From NCBI GenBank assembly GCA_022749755.1, contig CM040449.1:5661157-5725156 (forward strand): a stretch of DNA of 64,000 bases, written 5' to 3'. The notes beneath the pieces are model-generated. The model was not told where the DNA came from and searched no databases. It was given only the letters and a program-made list of their open reading frames with translations. Below are positions 39,912-52,964 of this stretch, one piece after another (the first letter of the stretch is position 1; every line of letters starts with the position of its first letter). The stretch comes from Azadirachta indica. Lineage: Eukaryota > Streptophyta > Magnoliopsida > Sapindales > Meliaceae. A program made the translations under genes and the position numbers.

Positions 39912-42900
39912 ATGGTCCTTACACACTTTGATGGAGCGGGTGTTGGATTTGGTATATACTTATTAATATTTATCTTACCCACTAGCTCGCAGCTTTTCGT
40001 CCTATTAGTATTAGGGAGGGTCATATTTTGGATTGTGAATTTTGATTTTTCTTTTTATTTCTGCAGGTTTTGGCGTGGGTTGCGGATTTGGTGTAGGATG
40101 GGGTTTTGGAGGTCTGTTCCTTTATCAAATTTTCTCTAATTAATTGTGCTGTTTTAATTTTTTTTATTTTTCAATATGCAATTGGCTGCCTGTTCTAGTC
40201 TTTTCGAGGTTTAAACATTTTACCTATTGGAGCCTAAAAAATTAAACTCGAGAAAAAGTATCTATATTGTATGCATCTCGCTGTCATATGGTATTAACCT
40301 TGTCTTTGGTTAGAGGTAAGAATAAAGCAGGAGTAAAAAGGAAAGAAAGACGGGGACTTTCCTTCCTTTTGTCCAATTGTTTGATAAGATGGAAGGAAGA
40401 AGTAAAGAAAACGACTGTGAATTTCTTGTCCCTCTAATCATGAGATTAAGAAAGAGGCAATTGAGATGATTTTTAGATTCTGATATTTGGTGTTTTTCAC
40501 AGAGAAGAGTAGAGAAGTCCTTATATGTTAATTTTTTACCATTACACTTGTACAAATTGAAGTTTTGTACATTGGTTCATCATATTGAAGTTTTGTACAT
40601 TGTTCAATCAATTCCTCTTCCACTTGTGTACTACGATTGTTTTTGTGAGTTTCAAGGGATCATACATCTTCCCCTCTTCCTTCCATGGCATAAACTTTCC
40701 ATTTGAATGTGGAAAATGGTCTCTTTCTCCACTTTAAACTTTTTCCTTTCCTCATATTTCCTTTCTACCTAACAAAGTGTACATGAATTCATACAATCTT
40801 GTGTTGAATTTTTTTGTGTCATGTTAGATTTTGTTGATCTTTTACGTAGCAAGTATGTAATATAAAACCCAACTAAAAGAAATGCAGTCTTTTTGGATTA
40901 GTTACCTTCTTTTTGTGCCATCTAACTAAAGGAAATGGCACTACTGATTGTTTTAATGATTTTTGAGGCTAGAAAATGGACTTCTGGATCTTTCTAATTT
41001 CCTTCAATTATGTGAGATTCCAATGTTGTTTCGATTTGGGAGTTATTGTTCTTGAACCTAGCAGTGCACTTTTTTGTAGAGTCATTCATTAACTAAGAAT
41101 ATCCTATGTCTGTTATTGTTAGAAAATGTGGAGTAAATCTTAGTATTTAATTGTAGATTTACATTGATTGTAAATTATTTTTTCTTGTTTTACTTAGTCA
41201 GTACAGTTATGGCTAGTAGAATAATTTGCATTAATTGTAGAGATATAATATCTAGTTTCCTAGTTTAGATAGAATAGAAAGTCAGCACTTTTCTTTGTAT
41301 AAATGTAGTGTATCTACTGCAATAAGAGTATTCCTTTTACCCTAAATTCTGAAATTCTACATGGTATCAGAGTTAGGTTATTTCTAGCCGTTGTTTGTTT
41401 TTCGATCAGTCTTACAGCCTTCAGTTCCTAAGACTATTTTTTTCCATTCGGCCTTAATTGTCATTACCCTAGAATACCTAATCAGAGATGTCTAAAATCT
41501 CAGAAAACTCAAGTTCCTCTTCTACTGCAAATCCTATTAGAATGCGCACCAGCTTTGACAATCCTACTCTCCAAATCACAACTGAAAACTCAATGGTGAA
41601 AACTACTTCTCGTGGTCTCAATTAGCTAAATTCTTCTTAAAAAGTCGGGGAAAAATGAAATATGTTCTTGGAACTATCAAAGAACCGAAGGAATCAGACC
41701 CAGAGTTTGAAACTTGGGATTCAGAAAATTCGACAGTAATGTCGTGGTTGTTGCATTCCATAAAACCAGAAATTGGGAAACCATTCTTGTACCTCTCAAC
41801 TGCTAAGGCGATATGGGATGCCATGTCAAAAGCCTATTCCAAGAAAGGGAATGCATATCGTATTTATGAGTTGAAGAAGGCAATTCATAATTCAGAACAG
41901 TGTGACTAGATTGTTACAGTTTACTACAACAATATCATGGCCTTATGGCAAGAGTTAGACCTACTTCAAAACTTTCAAATGGTAACCGCTGAAGATGCAG
42001 CCACGGTTGCTAAAATGCTGGAACATGATCGAGTTTATGAATTCTTGGTAGGGTTGAGACCCGAATTTGATGAAGCAAGAGGCAGATTACTTGGTAAAAA
42101 ATCTATACCTAGTCTTGATGATGTTTTTTTATATATATGTGCCGAGGAAGAACGCAGGAAAGTAATGATGGATCCAACTTCTCAAGAGATATCAGCTTTA
42201 AAAATTGAAACAAATGAAGAGTCAAGGACCTCTCAAAGACCTTGGCAACCAAAGAAGCAAAGCAAGAAGGACACCCAATGGTGCGATTATTGTAAAAAGT
42301 TGAGACATACAAGAGAGACATGTTGGAAGTTAAATGGGAAACCATCTCTCAATGATAAGGAAAAGACATCTTTTAAGAAAGCTTTCCAAAGATCTGTAAT
42401 GGAGGAACATGAACCTGTGACGAACTCTTAATCCTTAGACAAGACTCTCTTCACCAAAAGATTAGTTAGAGTTGCTGTATAAAATGTTTGGACAAACAAG
42501 GCCATCCTTTAGTCCTTCTTCTCATTTTGCCAAGTCAGGCAATATGAACCTAGCCTTGAATGTCTTCCAAAATATTTCAGCCAGCCTTTGGATCATATAT
42601 TCAAGGGCCATCAATCACATGACAAATGAGTTTAGTTGTTTCTCATCGTATAATGCTTGTACACTACCTATTAAGGTCTCTATTGCTAAGGATCATCTAT
42701 TCCTATTAGTGGTAAAGGTTCTGTGCCAATTACCCCCTCAATGACACTTGATTCTGTCCTTCATGTTCCTAACCTTTCTTGTAATCTTATGTCAATTAGT
42801 AAATTAACAAAAATCACTTAATTGTTGTGCTAAATTTTACCCAACTTATTTTATGTTCTAGGACTTGACTACGGGGAAGAAGATTGGCAATGCCGAGGAA

Positions 42901-45900
42901 AGAGATGGGTTTTATTACATAAATCCAAGGGTGAAAGAAAATGGTCAGGTTCTGATTTTCAAAGCTATAGAAAACAAAAAAGGAGAAATATGGTTGTTAC
43001 ATTTTCGTTTTGGACATCCAAATTTTATTTCTCTTAAGTTATTGTTTCCAAAATTGTTTGTGAGAATTGAACTTTCAAGTTTTTAATGTCAAATTTGTGA
43101 AATAGCCAAAAACCATTGTGTTCCATATCTTATAAGTAACAAGAAATCTGAAATTGCTTTTTCTATTATTCATAGTGATGTGTGGGGTCTTTCTAAAACT
43201 ATTTCTTGCAATGGATATAAATGGTTTGTGAGTTTTATTGATGATTGCACTAAAACCACCTGGATCTATCTATTAAGAGAAAAATCTGAAGTAGCCTCCT
43301 CTTTTAAGAACTTTCACCAAATGATCAAAACTCAATTCAATGCCAAAGTTCAAGTTTTTAGAATCAACAATGGGAAAGAATACGTAAACTCTGTCTTAGG
43401 ATCTTATTTACTTGAAAATGGCATTGTACATTTTTCTTTTTGCACTGACATACCACAAGAAAATCGAATGGTTGAGAGAAAGAATAGACACCTTTTAGAA
43501 GTGGGTAGTGCTTTAATGCTCACCAAGAGTGTCCTTAAAATTTATTGGAGTGAAGCAATTCTGACAGTATCATATCTGATCAATAAGAAACCTTTAAAAA
43601 CATTATTTTTTTTTTGAAGAATAAAAACATTAGATTTGAAAACTCTCGTTAGCTTGTTAAAACCCTTTTTCCTTCACGCTTATCTCTTTGAAACTCTACC
43701 GCTTAAAAGTGTTTGGTTGTGTAGCATATGTTCATATCCAAAATAGAGAAAGATCCAAGTTAGATCTGAGGGGGCTTAGGTGTTTGTTCCTAGGATATTC
43801 ACCTACTCAAAAAGGGTTCAAGTGTTATCACCCTCCTACCAAGAAAAATTTTGTCACCACAGATGTACAATTTTTCAAAAATCTCTCCTATTTCTCTCAG
43901 ACAACTCAGGGGGAGAACCTAGAAATAGAAGACTTGTCCTTTTCCATTCAGGAGAATCCTACCTTTCATGATATTTTTACCTTGCATGAGAGTATTGAGA
44001 GCCATCAAAACCTAGTTGATAGCAACCCTAAATTTGAAATATCTAAGAGTGAGTTAAAACAAGCCGAGAGTAACCCTATTCTAGACGTGACTGAAAAGGA
44101 AAATCATGAAATTTTGCAACATGAACCTGAAATTCCAGATTAGAATGATAATATGGAAAAGAATAGAGAAGATGTTGGCAATACACCTTTGGTATACTCT
44201 AGAAGACAAAAGGAGAATGTAATAAAGTCCATCCCTCTTCCAAGGATCCAATTCTCTTGATTCTAAGATTGAAACTGACCTGGATATTCCTATTGCCATT
44301 AAGAAAGATGTTAGTACTTTGTGCTAAATACCTACTAGCTTATTTTTTCTCCTACCATCGTCTAGGCCATACATTTCAAGCATTTACTACATCTTTATCC
44401 TCATAAATCATTCCAAACAGTATACAAACAGCCCTAGCAGATGCTAAATGGAGTGAAGTTGTGTTTGAGGAATTGAGAGCATTAGACAAGTATTATACAT
44501 GGGAGGTTGTCAATTTGTACTTGATACATGGGAGGTTGTCAATTTGCCTAGCGGAAAGAAAACAGTGGGTTGCAAATGGATTTTTACAATTGTACAAGGC
44601 AGATTGCGCTATTGAGAGATACGAGGCGAGGTTAGTGGCTAAAGGGTAAACTTAAACTCTTGAAATTGATTACCAAGAGACATTTTCCCTGGCTGCAAAA
44701 ATGAGATCAATTAGAATTCTTTTGTCTCTAGCTGCCAATCTAAATTGGAATTTGTTTTAATTTGATGTTAAGAATGCTTTTTGCATGGAAATCTAGAAGT
44801 TTGTGTGGATCTTCCAACCAATTTTGAAGATAGGTTTAATGGTAGAAGAGTGTGTAAACTGAAAAAGTCTTTGTATGGACTTAAACAATCTCCTAGAGCC
44901 TGATTTAAGCGTTTTACCAAATCCTTAAGGAGTTATGGTTTTTCACGAAGCCAAGGAGATCATACTTTATTCTTTAAACACTCATCTCTTATGAAAATCA
45001 CCATTCTTATTGTTTATGTAGATGATATTATTGTCACCGGTGATGATGTAGAAGAAATTCAAAATTTGAAAAGAAGACTAGCTAAAGAATTTGAAATTAA
45101 AGATCTGGGAACATTGAGATACTTTTTAGGCATGGACGTGGCCCGATCAAAAGAGGGAATATATGTTTGCCAAAGGAAGTATGTATTTGATCTTTTGAAG
45201 GAAACTAGGATGACAGGTTGTAAACCTGCAAGTGCACCTATTGATCTGTATCACAGGCTTAGAGCTAAAACTAAGGGAACCCTAGTTGACATGGGAAGAT
45301 ATCAGAGACTTGTGGGAAGGTTAATTTATTTGTCTCATACTCGGCCAGATATAGCTTATGTAGTAAGTGTTGTTATTCAGTTCATGCAGTCTCCATTAGA
45401 ATGCCATCTTGAAACTGTTAGAAGCATTTTGAGTTACCTAAAAGCTATAGCAGGTAAAGGGCTGTTTTTCAAAAGGAATGACTATCTTCTTGTGGAAGCC
45501 TACACTGATGCAGACTGGGCAGGTTCTATTAGCGATCGAAGATTAACTGAAGGTTATTGCACCTTTGGAGGAGGTAATCTAGTCACATTGAGAAGTAAAA
45601 AGCAATCAGTTGTATCACGTTCGAGTGCCGAAGCTGAGTTTCATGCTTTGGCTCTAGGGATTTGTGAAGTACTATAGATTAGAAACCTTTTGAAAGAGTT
45701 ACAGTTGGAACCTAAAGGACCAGCAACTATTATTGTGACAATGAGGCTGCAATCAGTATTGCTCATAACCTGATTCAACACGATAGGACAAAATATGTTG
45801 AGATAGACAGACACTTCATGAAGGAGAAGATTGAATCTGTGCAGATTACGACTCTTTTTACACTTACAAATCAACAACTTGCAGATGTCTTTACAAAATG

Positions 45901-47506
45901 AGTCCCAAACACCAAGTTTATTCCATTGATAGACAAGCTGGGAATGCATAATATCTATGCATCAGCTTGAGGGAGAGTGTTAGAAAATGTGGAGTAAATC
46001 TTAGTGTTTAATTGTAGATTTATATTGATTGTAAATTATTTTTTCTTGTTTTACTTAGTCAGTACAGTTATGGCTAGTAAAATAATTTGCATTAATTGTA
46101 GAGATACAATATCTAGTTTCCTAGTTTAGATAGAATAGAAAGTCTTCACTTTTCTTTGTATAAATGTGGTGTATCTACTGCAATAAGAGTATTCCTTTTA
46201 CCCTAAATTCTGAAATTCTACAGTTGTCACCTCTTAAGGTGATAGTCCTTTGTTGATATAGTGAAATGCAATCTATTTAATGTTTACTTTGCTTTTAGAC
46301 CTTTCTAGAGAATGAGACTTTGAAATTAATTGTTTTTTGAAGTTGGCCTACTAGGAATGTAACATTCTGGGTTTTATAGTGTTCAATGGCTAGAAGTTAG
46401 TAGTGATGATGTCTGTGTTCCAGAAGAAATGGAAAATCTAGAAGTGTACTGATCTATTTAGAGATGCTCCTTTTGAGCATTCTTGACTCTCTCTAACTTT
46501 GATAACTACTCTATTAGAAACTGGAGACTTATCATTGGATGTCAGCAGTTTTCTTGGAACGTATGAACTTGAGAAGATTCATATGTAGTTGGTGATAATT
46601 AGAAAGGACAAACGAACTTGAGAATTGATGTCTCTGTTGGATTAGCAGTAGGGGAAGAAATATTGTCCAATATCTCTGTTGAAAGCAAGTCTATCCTCTT
46701 AGTTTGGTTTTTGGGAAGGTTAAGAGCAAGCTGAAATGAACAAAAAGAAAGGTTAACAGCAAGCTGAAATGAACAAAAAGAAAGGTTAACAGCAAGCTGA
46801 AATGAACAAAAAGAAAAGTATCTAAGCTCTATCATGAACTTAATTGTGTGAATGTTGAGTTAGGCTGTCAGGGTGTTGTATCTTAGTTACAAAGTGGGTT
46901 ATGTTGGTGGCAAATGATGTTGGGCATAGGTATAATCCAGTTTCTGGCAATGAAGTTGGAAATATGAATATGGCCTTTTACTTTTCAGTAAGCTTTGTTA
47001 TCAGTTTGTTGGACTGATGTTTAACAATTGTTTTGCTATTGTTATTGCATCAAATGTAATATATTGTATTTGATGGTTGTGGTTTCTCTTATAATTGTGC
47101 CTAGTTGAAGGTTCCAATTATAGCAAGTTAGTTCTTACTGAGCAACAGATTCACTAATTTATGACGCTGCTTTCATGCAGGCATGCCATTAAATTTTTTG
47201 GGCCTTGGTGCAGGTATAGTATGAATACTGTCTTTACTCAGAGAAAATCTCTTGGTTAATCTATCAGTTCTTATCTCTGTTTAATTATGTTTATCTTCAT
47301 ATGATCATTTGGGCAAGTTAATGACATTGGGATATGGTTTTGAAGGGGGGGGCTGTGGGGTTGGATTAGGCCTTGGATGGGGCTTTGGCACTGCCTTTGG
47401 TAGTCAGTATCGGACATCTGGGGTCCAATTCCAGGGCATGGAATTTGACAGAAAGGAGCAGAGTAGTGGGAGGGAGGTCAAAGATCTAGCAGGACAGAAA
47501 GAGTAG
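39912..47506 (+). CDS. TGD5: TGD5-like glycine-rich chloroplast envelope protein
   Basis: Four exons, 39912-39951, 40067-40111, 47181-47213 and 47346-47506, all phase-consistent with GT-AG sites, give 92 aa, close to the length I recall for Arabidopsis TGD5 (At1g27695). The protein starts [14 protein letters not shown], has Gly-rich hydrophobic stretches ([34 protein letters not shown]) and a charged C-terminus ending DLAGQKE. TGD5 acts with the TGD1-4 lipid transporter that moves ER-derived lipid into plastids. Intron 2 is 7,069 bp and contains a 5.1-kb degenerate Copia element in the same orientation (41117-46222), plus a 33-bp tandem repeat. The exons show no damage. Whether the enlarged intron splices efficiently cannot be judged here. 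Identity rests on the Gly-rich pattern and gene structure. Confidence 0.85.
41117..41361 (+). repeat. Copia 5' LTR
   Basis: 245 bp starting TGTTAGAAAA and ending TTCTACA, with primer-binding site at 41362-41372. Confidence 0.92.
41488..42431 (+). pseudogene. Copia gag remnant
   Basis: Starts at the ATG at 41488. A one-base loss near 41592 ends the first frame; the next part is open from 41655 to a stop at 41907-41909, then from 41937 to 42431. A zinc-knuckle of the form CX2CX4HX4C ([14 protein letters not shown]) is visible near 42279-42320. The Gly before the His of the knuckle is replaced by Arg. Confidence 0.8.
42472..42780 (+). pseudogene. Copia protease remnant
   Basis: A segment reading [13 protein letters not shown] occupies the place of the retroviral-type protease active site. 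The usual Asp-Ser-Gly is Tyr-Ser-Arg here, so the catalytic Asp is lost. Confidence 0.65.
42865..44143 (+). pseudogene. Copia integrase remnant
   Basis: Pre-integrase motif [11 protein letters not shown], then catalytic core blocks including [15 protein letters not shown] and [11 protein letters not shown], then the C-terminal block [10 protein letters not shown]. The core is split over frames with a stop at 43084-43086 and a shift near 43610-43690. The second catalytic Asp, normally in DNG, is Asn (INNGKEY). Confidence 0.8.
44440..45960 (+). pseudogene. Copia reverse transcriptase and RNase H remnant
   Basis: Early RT blocks around 44440-44940 are interrupted by stops and shifts. The longest open part, 44991-45677, keeps the YVDD active site ([14 protein letters not shown]) and the RNase H start [11 protein letters not shown] with [12 protein letters not shown] stop at 45675-45677 cuts the RNase H; its remaining part ([19 protein letters not shown]) continues out of frame to about 45900. 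Confidence 0.88.
45978..46222 (+). repeat. Copia 3' LTR
   Basis: 245 bp, about seven substitutions from the 5' LTR; preceded by a purine tract at 45969-45977. Confidence 0.92.
46718..46816. repeat. 33-bp tandem repeat, three copies
   Basis: Three units at 46718, 46751 and 46784, each starting GGTTAA and ending AACAAAAAGAAA, with one substitution in the first. Lies in intron 2 of the TGD5-like gene, outside the Copia element. Confidence 0.92.
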
Positions 47507-49298
47507 TGCATCACAGTAGCTTTTATGGATGCCGCCCAGCGTTGAGCCAAGGGTGCATTTTGAGCCCTAGGGATACTAACTGTCAAGAGAATATTATTTG
47601 GATGTATGATGTACATACCAATTAATTCTATGATTTGGATAAGAAAAATAAAATAAAATGAGATAGGATGGTTTGATAAATAACCTGTCCCAAAGTTTTA
47701 AGGCTGGCAATTTACCTCTACTTGAGTCCTGCAAGCATTTCAGGGCTCATTACTATTGGCAGCAAAAAAAGAATTGAGTAGTAGAATCTTATTCTTAGTT
47801 GGGAAATTTTCTCGTTTGTCTGTCTTTTGGAGCCCCTTTCCCTCTGAATAATGCTAGTGAAGAATGTGCAAGACTTTTTTAGCCTATTTCCAGTGTAAAT
47901 CTATGTTCAAATACTTTGTTAACGGAAGAAACGCCCTGAATATTGTTTCTGCAATTTGATTTTAATATTATACGGATATAACAAAATATTTGATGTGTTC
48001 TCATGTTTACTAGCTGGTAGCGAAGAATGTGTGGGTTTTTTGAAGCCGAAATTTTGAGGAACTGTACTCAGTAGTCATTATTAATTTGCAATGAAAGATC
48101 TTGTGCATCGGACTGTGCTTCTACGTGAAAAAAGGAATAGCATTGGTTTTTCAAAGTATTTCTTTCCTTGGGGAAGGATGAATAATATTTTGTTAAATGT
48201 TTTGAAGGATGCAAAACATAACCCTATGAAGAACAAGTAAAGACTGATGCCAAAGTTGTAATAGCATTCTCTCTCTCTTAGAATATTAATAATTAGATCA
48301 TTTTTCAACTTTGATACGCGAGAAATTCTAACTCCATTTTTCTTGTGTGAATGTAATTTAAATTGCGATTCTCTTGAAATAATAGAAAATTTTTTTTATC
48401 AATTAAATCAATTACCCACTAAATTACAATAAGATGAGAAGATAGTTTGGTGGATTTTTTTAATTTTTTTTTTGAATATTACAATTAAACAATCTATTGA
48501 TATTAGATAAATGACAATTGTGATAATTTGTGAAGAAATGTAGGGTTCGAACACATATCCTCAAATGTGAAAATAGGCGGACTCCAAAACATTCTCTACA
48601 TAAAAGAAAGTGTGATTACCATCAGTTTACTAGCATCGGTGTTGTTGGATGGATTTAAATTAAAATAAGTGGTCATATATAAAGAGCGGAGAGTTGCATC
48701 AAAATAGGAGACTATGGAATCAGACAGAAATGTGAAACCCCATGGCCACGGAGTTTTGGTACACGCGACTATTAGACATTAATCTTGGAATTGGAGTGAA
48801 AAGTGAAAACTGAGGCTATTGTTAATTTTCTACTTAACTACCAACAAATGAATTATCAATACCCACCTCTATTTTTCTCTTTCTATACTAATTAAAATCA
48901 AGTAAAACTGAAGTCGTAAGTAATTTACGCAATAATAGGAACAGAAACATCTCTCATTTTCAAAACTTAATTTGAGCTGTAATTAACCAATCAAGTTATT
49001 ATATTGTATTTAACGCTTCCGTAAAATAATAAATCTCCGGAAACCGCTGCCTCCATGTTGTGTGGTCTGATTCCTCAGCTAACCTAACTAGGTAGATGCA
49101 CAACAGAATAATCTGGTGGTCTACGCGTGCCTCACCTTCCCCCTTTTTATCACAGAGGTGGTAGTTCGCATGCTCATGCTCAAAACCCCAACTATCTCCC
49201 ACACTCTTTATCTATCATCCTTCTTTACTTAAACAATCCCTCTCTCCCTTCACCATAACTTCATTTGGCTGACTCAGCATCTCCCACATAGAGAAAGA
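47507..49298. other. Intergenic region between the TGD5-like and cytochrome b5 genes
   Basis: TGD5-like 3' UTR on the left and cytochrome b5 promoter on the right. No additional gene is supported. Confidence 0.55.
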
Positions 49299-49853
49299 AT
49301 GGCTGAACCCAAAGTTTTTAGTCTCTCACAGGTTGCCCAACACAAATCCAAGAACGATTGCTGGTTTGTCATCAATGGCAGAGTAATTCTCTTTCACTTT
49401 CTGTGATTATATTTCCTTATAATCATCTTACTCTTCTTTACCTTTACCCCCTTTCCTTGGATTGGAGGATAATTAAGCGTTGACTTGTTTTAGCAGGTAT
49501 TGAATGCAACAAAGTTCCTGGAAGAACACCCTGGAGGGGAAGAAGTGCTGATAGAGTCGGCAGGAAAGGATGCAACAAAGGAGTTCGAACAAATTGGACA
49601 CAGCAAGGCGGCTCAGAAGTTGCTGCTTAAGTACCAGGTGGGTGTTCTCCAAGGTTACAGTTTTAAAGAGACAGAAATGGGCGGTGCGGCCTCATTCCAG
49701 GAACCCAAAAGGAAAGAGATGGAGGCTTTTGTCATCAAGGACGATCGCACGCCTAAACATGCAGCTCTCCTCGAGTTTTTTGTGCCACTCTTGGTTGCTG
49801 GTTCCTACTTTGCCTACAGATGCCTTTCCAGAGCCAATGAGATCCTCTACTAG
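49299..49853 (+). CDS. Cytochrome b5, tail-anchored
   Basis: Exons 49299-49382 and 49497-49853 give 146 aa. Cytochrome b5 is a small haem protein that passes electrons to ER desaturases, hydroxylases and P450s. The haem-binding core is HPGG with axial His39, and GHS with axial His63. The N-terminal lead is FSLSQVAQHKSKNDCWFVING, here split by the intron after GR. A hydrophobic segment near the C-terminus (FFVPLLVAGSYFAYRCL) followed by a short polar tail is the tail anchor; its location, ER or another membrane, cannot be told for certain. VLNATKFLEEHPGG replaces the common VYDVTKFLEEHPGG. The frame is intact. Confidence 0.95.
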
Positions 49854-51110
49854 ATCATGATCAGTTTCCTCTTCCTCTTATATGTCTGTTACTGATCTAT
49901 TGCAACGAGTCTTTGTTGTCTGTCAGTGGTATCCCCTGAAATTGTTGTCTGTCAATTGTATCCCCTGAAATTCCAGGGCGATCCTTGAAATCTTTTTCAT
50001 AATGTATTCTCCTTATGACAAAAAAATGTGTCAATAATTTGTGTGAGTTATATCCCTTTCATCACTGATAACACAATCACTGGTGTGGTGGGTAGCATGC
50101 CCATATTTGACTACCACGAAAATGGTATCTCCAAATCAAACTCACATTTAAGGTTACACGAGGAACGCAACTCACTGAGCTGGAAGTTACTAGTATCAAT
50201 ATGGCCAGAGAAAAACTACAAAATGCTGTTCTTTGTGGACATAAAGAAAGTGATTATGTTCTTGCTAACTGGCACATCCTAGATACTCAATTGCATGACC
50301 AGTAGGCCAGTAAAATTCTGCAGCATCCAACAACATTAAAATAATGTTGATGCTATTAAGAGCACATATAACATCATGATGAAAGCACATAGAACTGTGA
50401 TATTATCTGACATCCCTTCTATGCATACCACAAAAATCAGACCAAAAAACGTCCACAATAAAAGTTGATGCAGAAAGTTGTATTCCACTTTAAGCGTGAA
50501 CATATTGAGGTTTAATTTCTGATATTTCCAGCTTCCATTTATGCAGTTGGGCGGTTAGAAAGAAATAATAAATGAGTCAAACAAGGTTACAAAATACAAA
50601 GTCAGGTCCAAGCAATTTTAAATGCTACATTAATTATAGCTGCAAAAATACATATGGAGCTCCTAGAGGAAAAAAGAAAAAAAGAGTTTATGTTACAGGA
50701 CTTCCTTGGATTAAAACCCCGTCACACTATCTCTGCCATCCCCCATGTCTCTTTACAACAATAGAACAGAATGTATTGTACACTTCATTGAAAAATCAAA
50801 ACTGGAACGAAAAGAAGTCAATGGCAAAAAGAGGAAAAAAACGAAAAAAGGAAAGAAAGGACAGAGAAGGAAGAAAAGAGGAGGGAGGGACAGGGGGTTG
50901 GTGTCCAGTGTTTACATTACATGGTACAAGAATCACCATACACTTCTAGCTATGTGCAGAACTTAATCTTTCACAAAGATAACAAGAGAATACCCACCTC
51001 TTGATCTATCTAGTAACATTGTAATAATTTGTAGTCCGTATTCTTCAATACACTCCACCCACACTCTGCCCACTGCATACAGTGCTGCATGAATAATCTA
51101 CATCTCCTTT
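49854..51110. other. Intergenic region between convergent cytochrome b5 and SNARE genes
   Basis: Includes the 3' UTRs of both genes. An A/G-rich stretch near 50800-50890 gives spurious Lys/Arg-rich ORFs. No other gene is supported. Confidence 0.5.
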
Positions 51111-52964
51111 TTAGATTGCATATGATGTGATTAAAGCTGCAGACAGAGCCAAAAACCATTAACCTTGATGAACTCAAAGAAATCCGCTTCAAAGAAAAAA
51201 TAATTTGATCAAGATAGCCATCTTGGATCCAAATCACAAAAAAGTAGTTATCTGTCAACTAAAAGTTAATTGGGTAGGGCAATCACATTCACAACAGATG
51301 CACAGGTGACTCCACCAAGCCACTAGTTCATAAGGACAACCTGATTATGTGTGGATCATGAGGGTTTGTAGACAGGAAGGTAGCATAGCAAGATTTCTAA
51401 CTTCTGAACAGACAATCAAACAAAAATGGACAAAGTTTAGGCAACTCACCAATCAAGCACAGAAGAATAACAATCCAAAATGTCACTTGAACAGACCGAC
51501 TATACTGCATCTGATATTGAGACCTTTGAAGCTGTCTCTGAATAGCTCCATACCAGCCATAAAGTTGCTTATCATAACAATCATCATAACTGTCCAGGCA
51601 ACTCTTACTCTTTTCATAACAAGCATTTATCCCCTATTAAAAAATTATGGAGAATAAATTCAAATGCAGAACATGATAATAGAAAAGCAAAAATATTAAA
51701 GATAAAATAGCAGCATTTTATATATTCACCTTAGACAACTGAGAAGATCTCAATAATGTAGTATCGGCATCTTGAAAACGATCAGCTGCCTTCCACTTCC
51801 TAATTCCATTCTTTGACAACTTAAACTTGGCTGCAGATTCCATTGAATTCAGAAACCCAGCGACACTGGGTATCTTGCGTGGGGGTAATGAGGGCTGTTC
51901 ATTGCAAGAATTCTGCACGTAACTGTCATCAGTAATTGCTATCTTCCAAGCACCTATATCAGCACTGGCACTAGCTGTCCTCCTATGCCCATGTGACTTC
52001 TCCTCCCTAGCCTCCAAGGAACACTCGAAAGATTGACTTGAATTAGGTGCTGAATCTGGATCCATTGCTTGTGATGCTTCAATGTCCCTCCCATTAACTT
52101 TTACAAGAGCTTTTTCATTGGATGCTGATGGTCCAGACAAAAACAATGCAAGTTCACTGCACTCACCTTCATCCAAACGTACCCAAGGTATAGACGCCTG
52201 GCCCTCTGAACAAGCTGATTCCTCTAAAGACTTCTCAATTTTTATAATTTGATCCTCAATTGCTATAATAAATTCTTGATGCCTATCTCTTGCATCATCA
52301 GTCAAGCCCTTCTTGTAGCTTGACTGGACAGCCCTTGCAAACTCTTCCAACTGCATTTGCACCAAATATCAATTAAAATTCACAAGGATGATATGACTAC
52401 AGCCCAAATCAATCAAAGTCAATAATCTGTACAAGTTGTTCCGATAGAGAAATGACCTGCCATTTGGTAGTGCCAAGGGCAATATGCAGGTCCCTGTGGA
52501 GTTCCTCCACATCCCACGTACTTGAAGCATCTTTCTTCATGTGAATCCATGTTCTATATGTTGATTCCATTCTTCACCCCGTAAACAACAAAACTAAGAT
52601 TAATTTATTGATGACAAACTAACCAATCTGAATATCAAACCCTAAATGCAACACCCGATGGTACTGAGAAAATGTATGTCAAAACGAAGCTCATGCTGGT
52701 TATCACAGAAATTAGAGACACTGAGCAGCTGAATCTTAAAATGTTCCACACAACCCTGCCTTATCCAGCTGCCGTAAAATGCCATAATACAAAGAAAATC
52801 TGGATTGCTAAAATAAAGAGATACAAAATGCATTGAAAGACATCAATAAATCGAAGAAAAGGGGAAAATAAATAATGGAGTTGCTACCTGTCAGCTGATT
52901 CTTGAACTTCCTCAGCCGCAGAGAAAAATGGATCCTTCTCCCATCGATCAAAACTCGTAGCCAT
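51111..52964 (-). CDS. Syntaxin-like SNARE protein (SYP6-type N-terminus)
   Basis: Five minus-strand exons: 52964-52888, 52571-52457, 52350-51730, 51633-51450 and 51136-51111. The short last exon is less certain but gives a phase-correct stop just after the membrane segment. The N-terminus MATSFDRWEKDPFFSAAEEVQES and the helical region after it match the syntaxin-6-type N-terminal domain that regulates SNARE assembly at the trans-Golgi. The middle is Ser-rich and disordered (HRRTASASADIGAW). The C-terminus has the hydrophobic anchor VTFWIVILLCLI. A full SNARE helix is not obvious, as in the Arabidopsis protein annotated, from memory, as Syntaxin/t-SNARE At1g27700. Length about 340 aa. No frame damage. 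Confidence 0.82.

Larger units (their letters stand above)
41117..46222 (+). mobile_element. Degenerate Ty1/Copia LTR retrotransposon in the TGD5-like intron
   Basis: 245-bp LTRs at 41117-41361 and 45978-46222, each TG...CA, differ at about seven sites (roughly 3%). The primer-binding site TGGTATCAGAG directly follows the 5' LTR and a purine tract, GAGGGAGAG, precedes the 3' LTR. Flanking pentamers GTTAT and GTTGT look like a target duplication with one change. The internal order gag, protease, integrase, reverse transcriptase, RNase H is that of Copia. The coding region is broken by many stops and shifts, so the copy is inactive on its own. Lineage within Copia is not assigned. Confidence 0.93.

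Noticed and set aside
46599..46835. ORF with repeated SFCSFQLA peptide
   Set aside because: It is only the translation of the 33-bp tandem repeat in an intron.
51010..51258. 82-codon minus-strand ORF
   Set aside because: It overlaps the last intron, last exon and 3' UTR of the SNARE gene in another frame and has no recognisable features.
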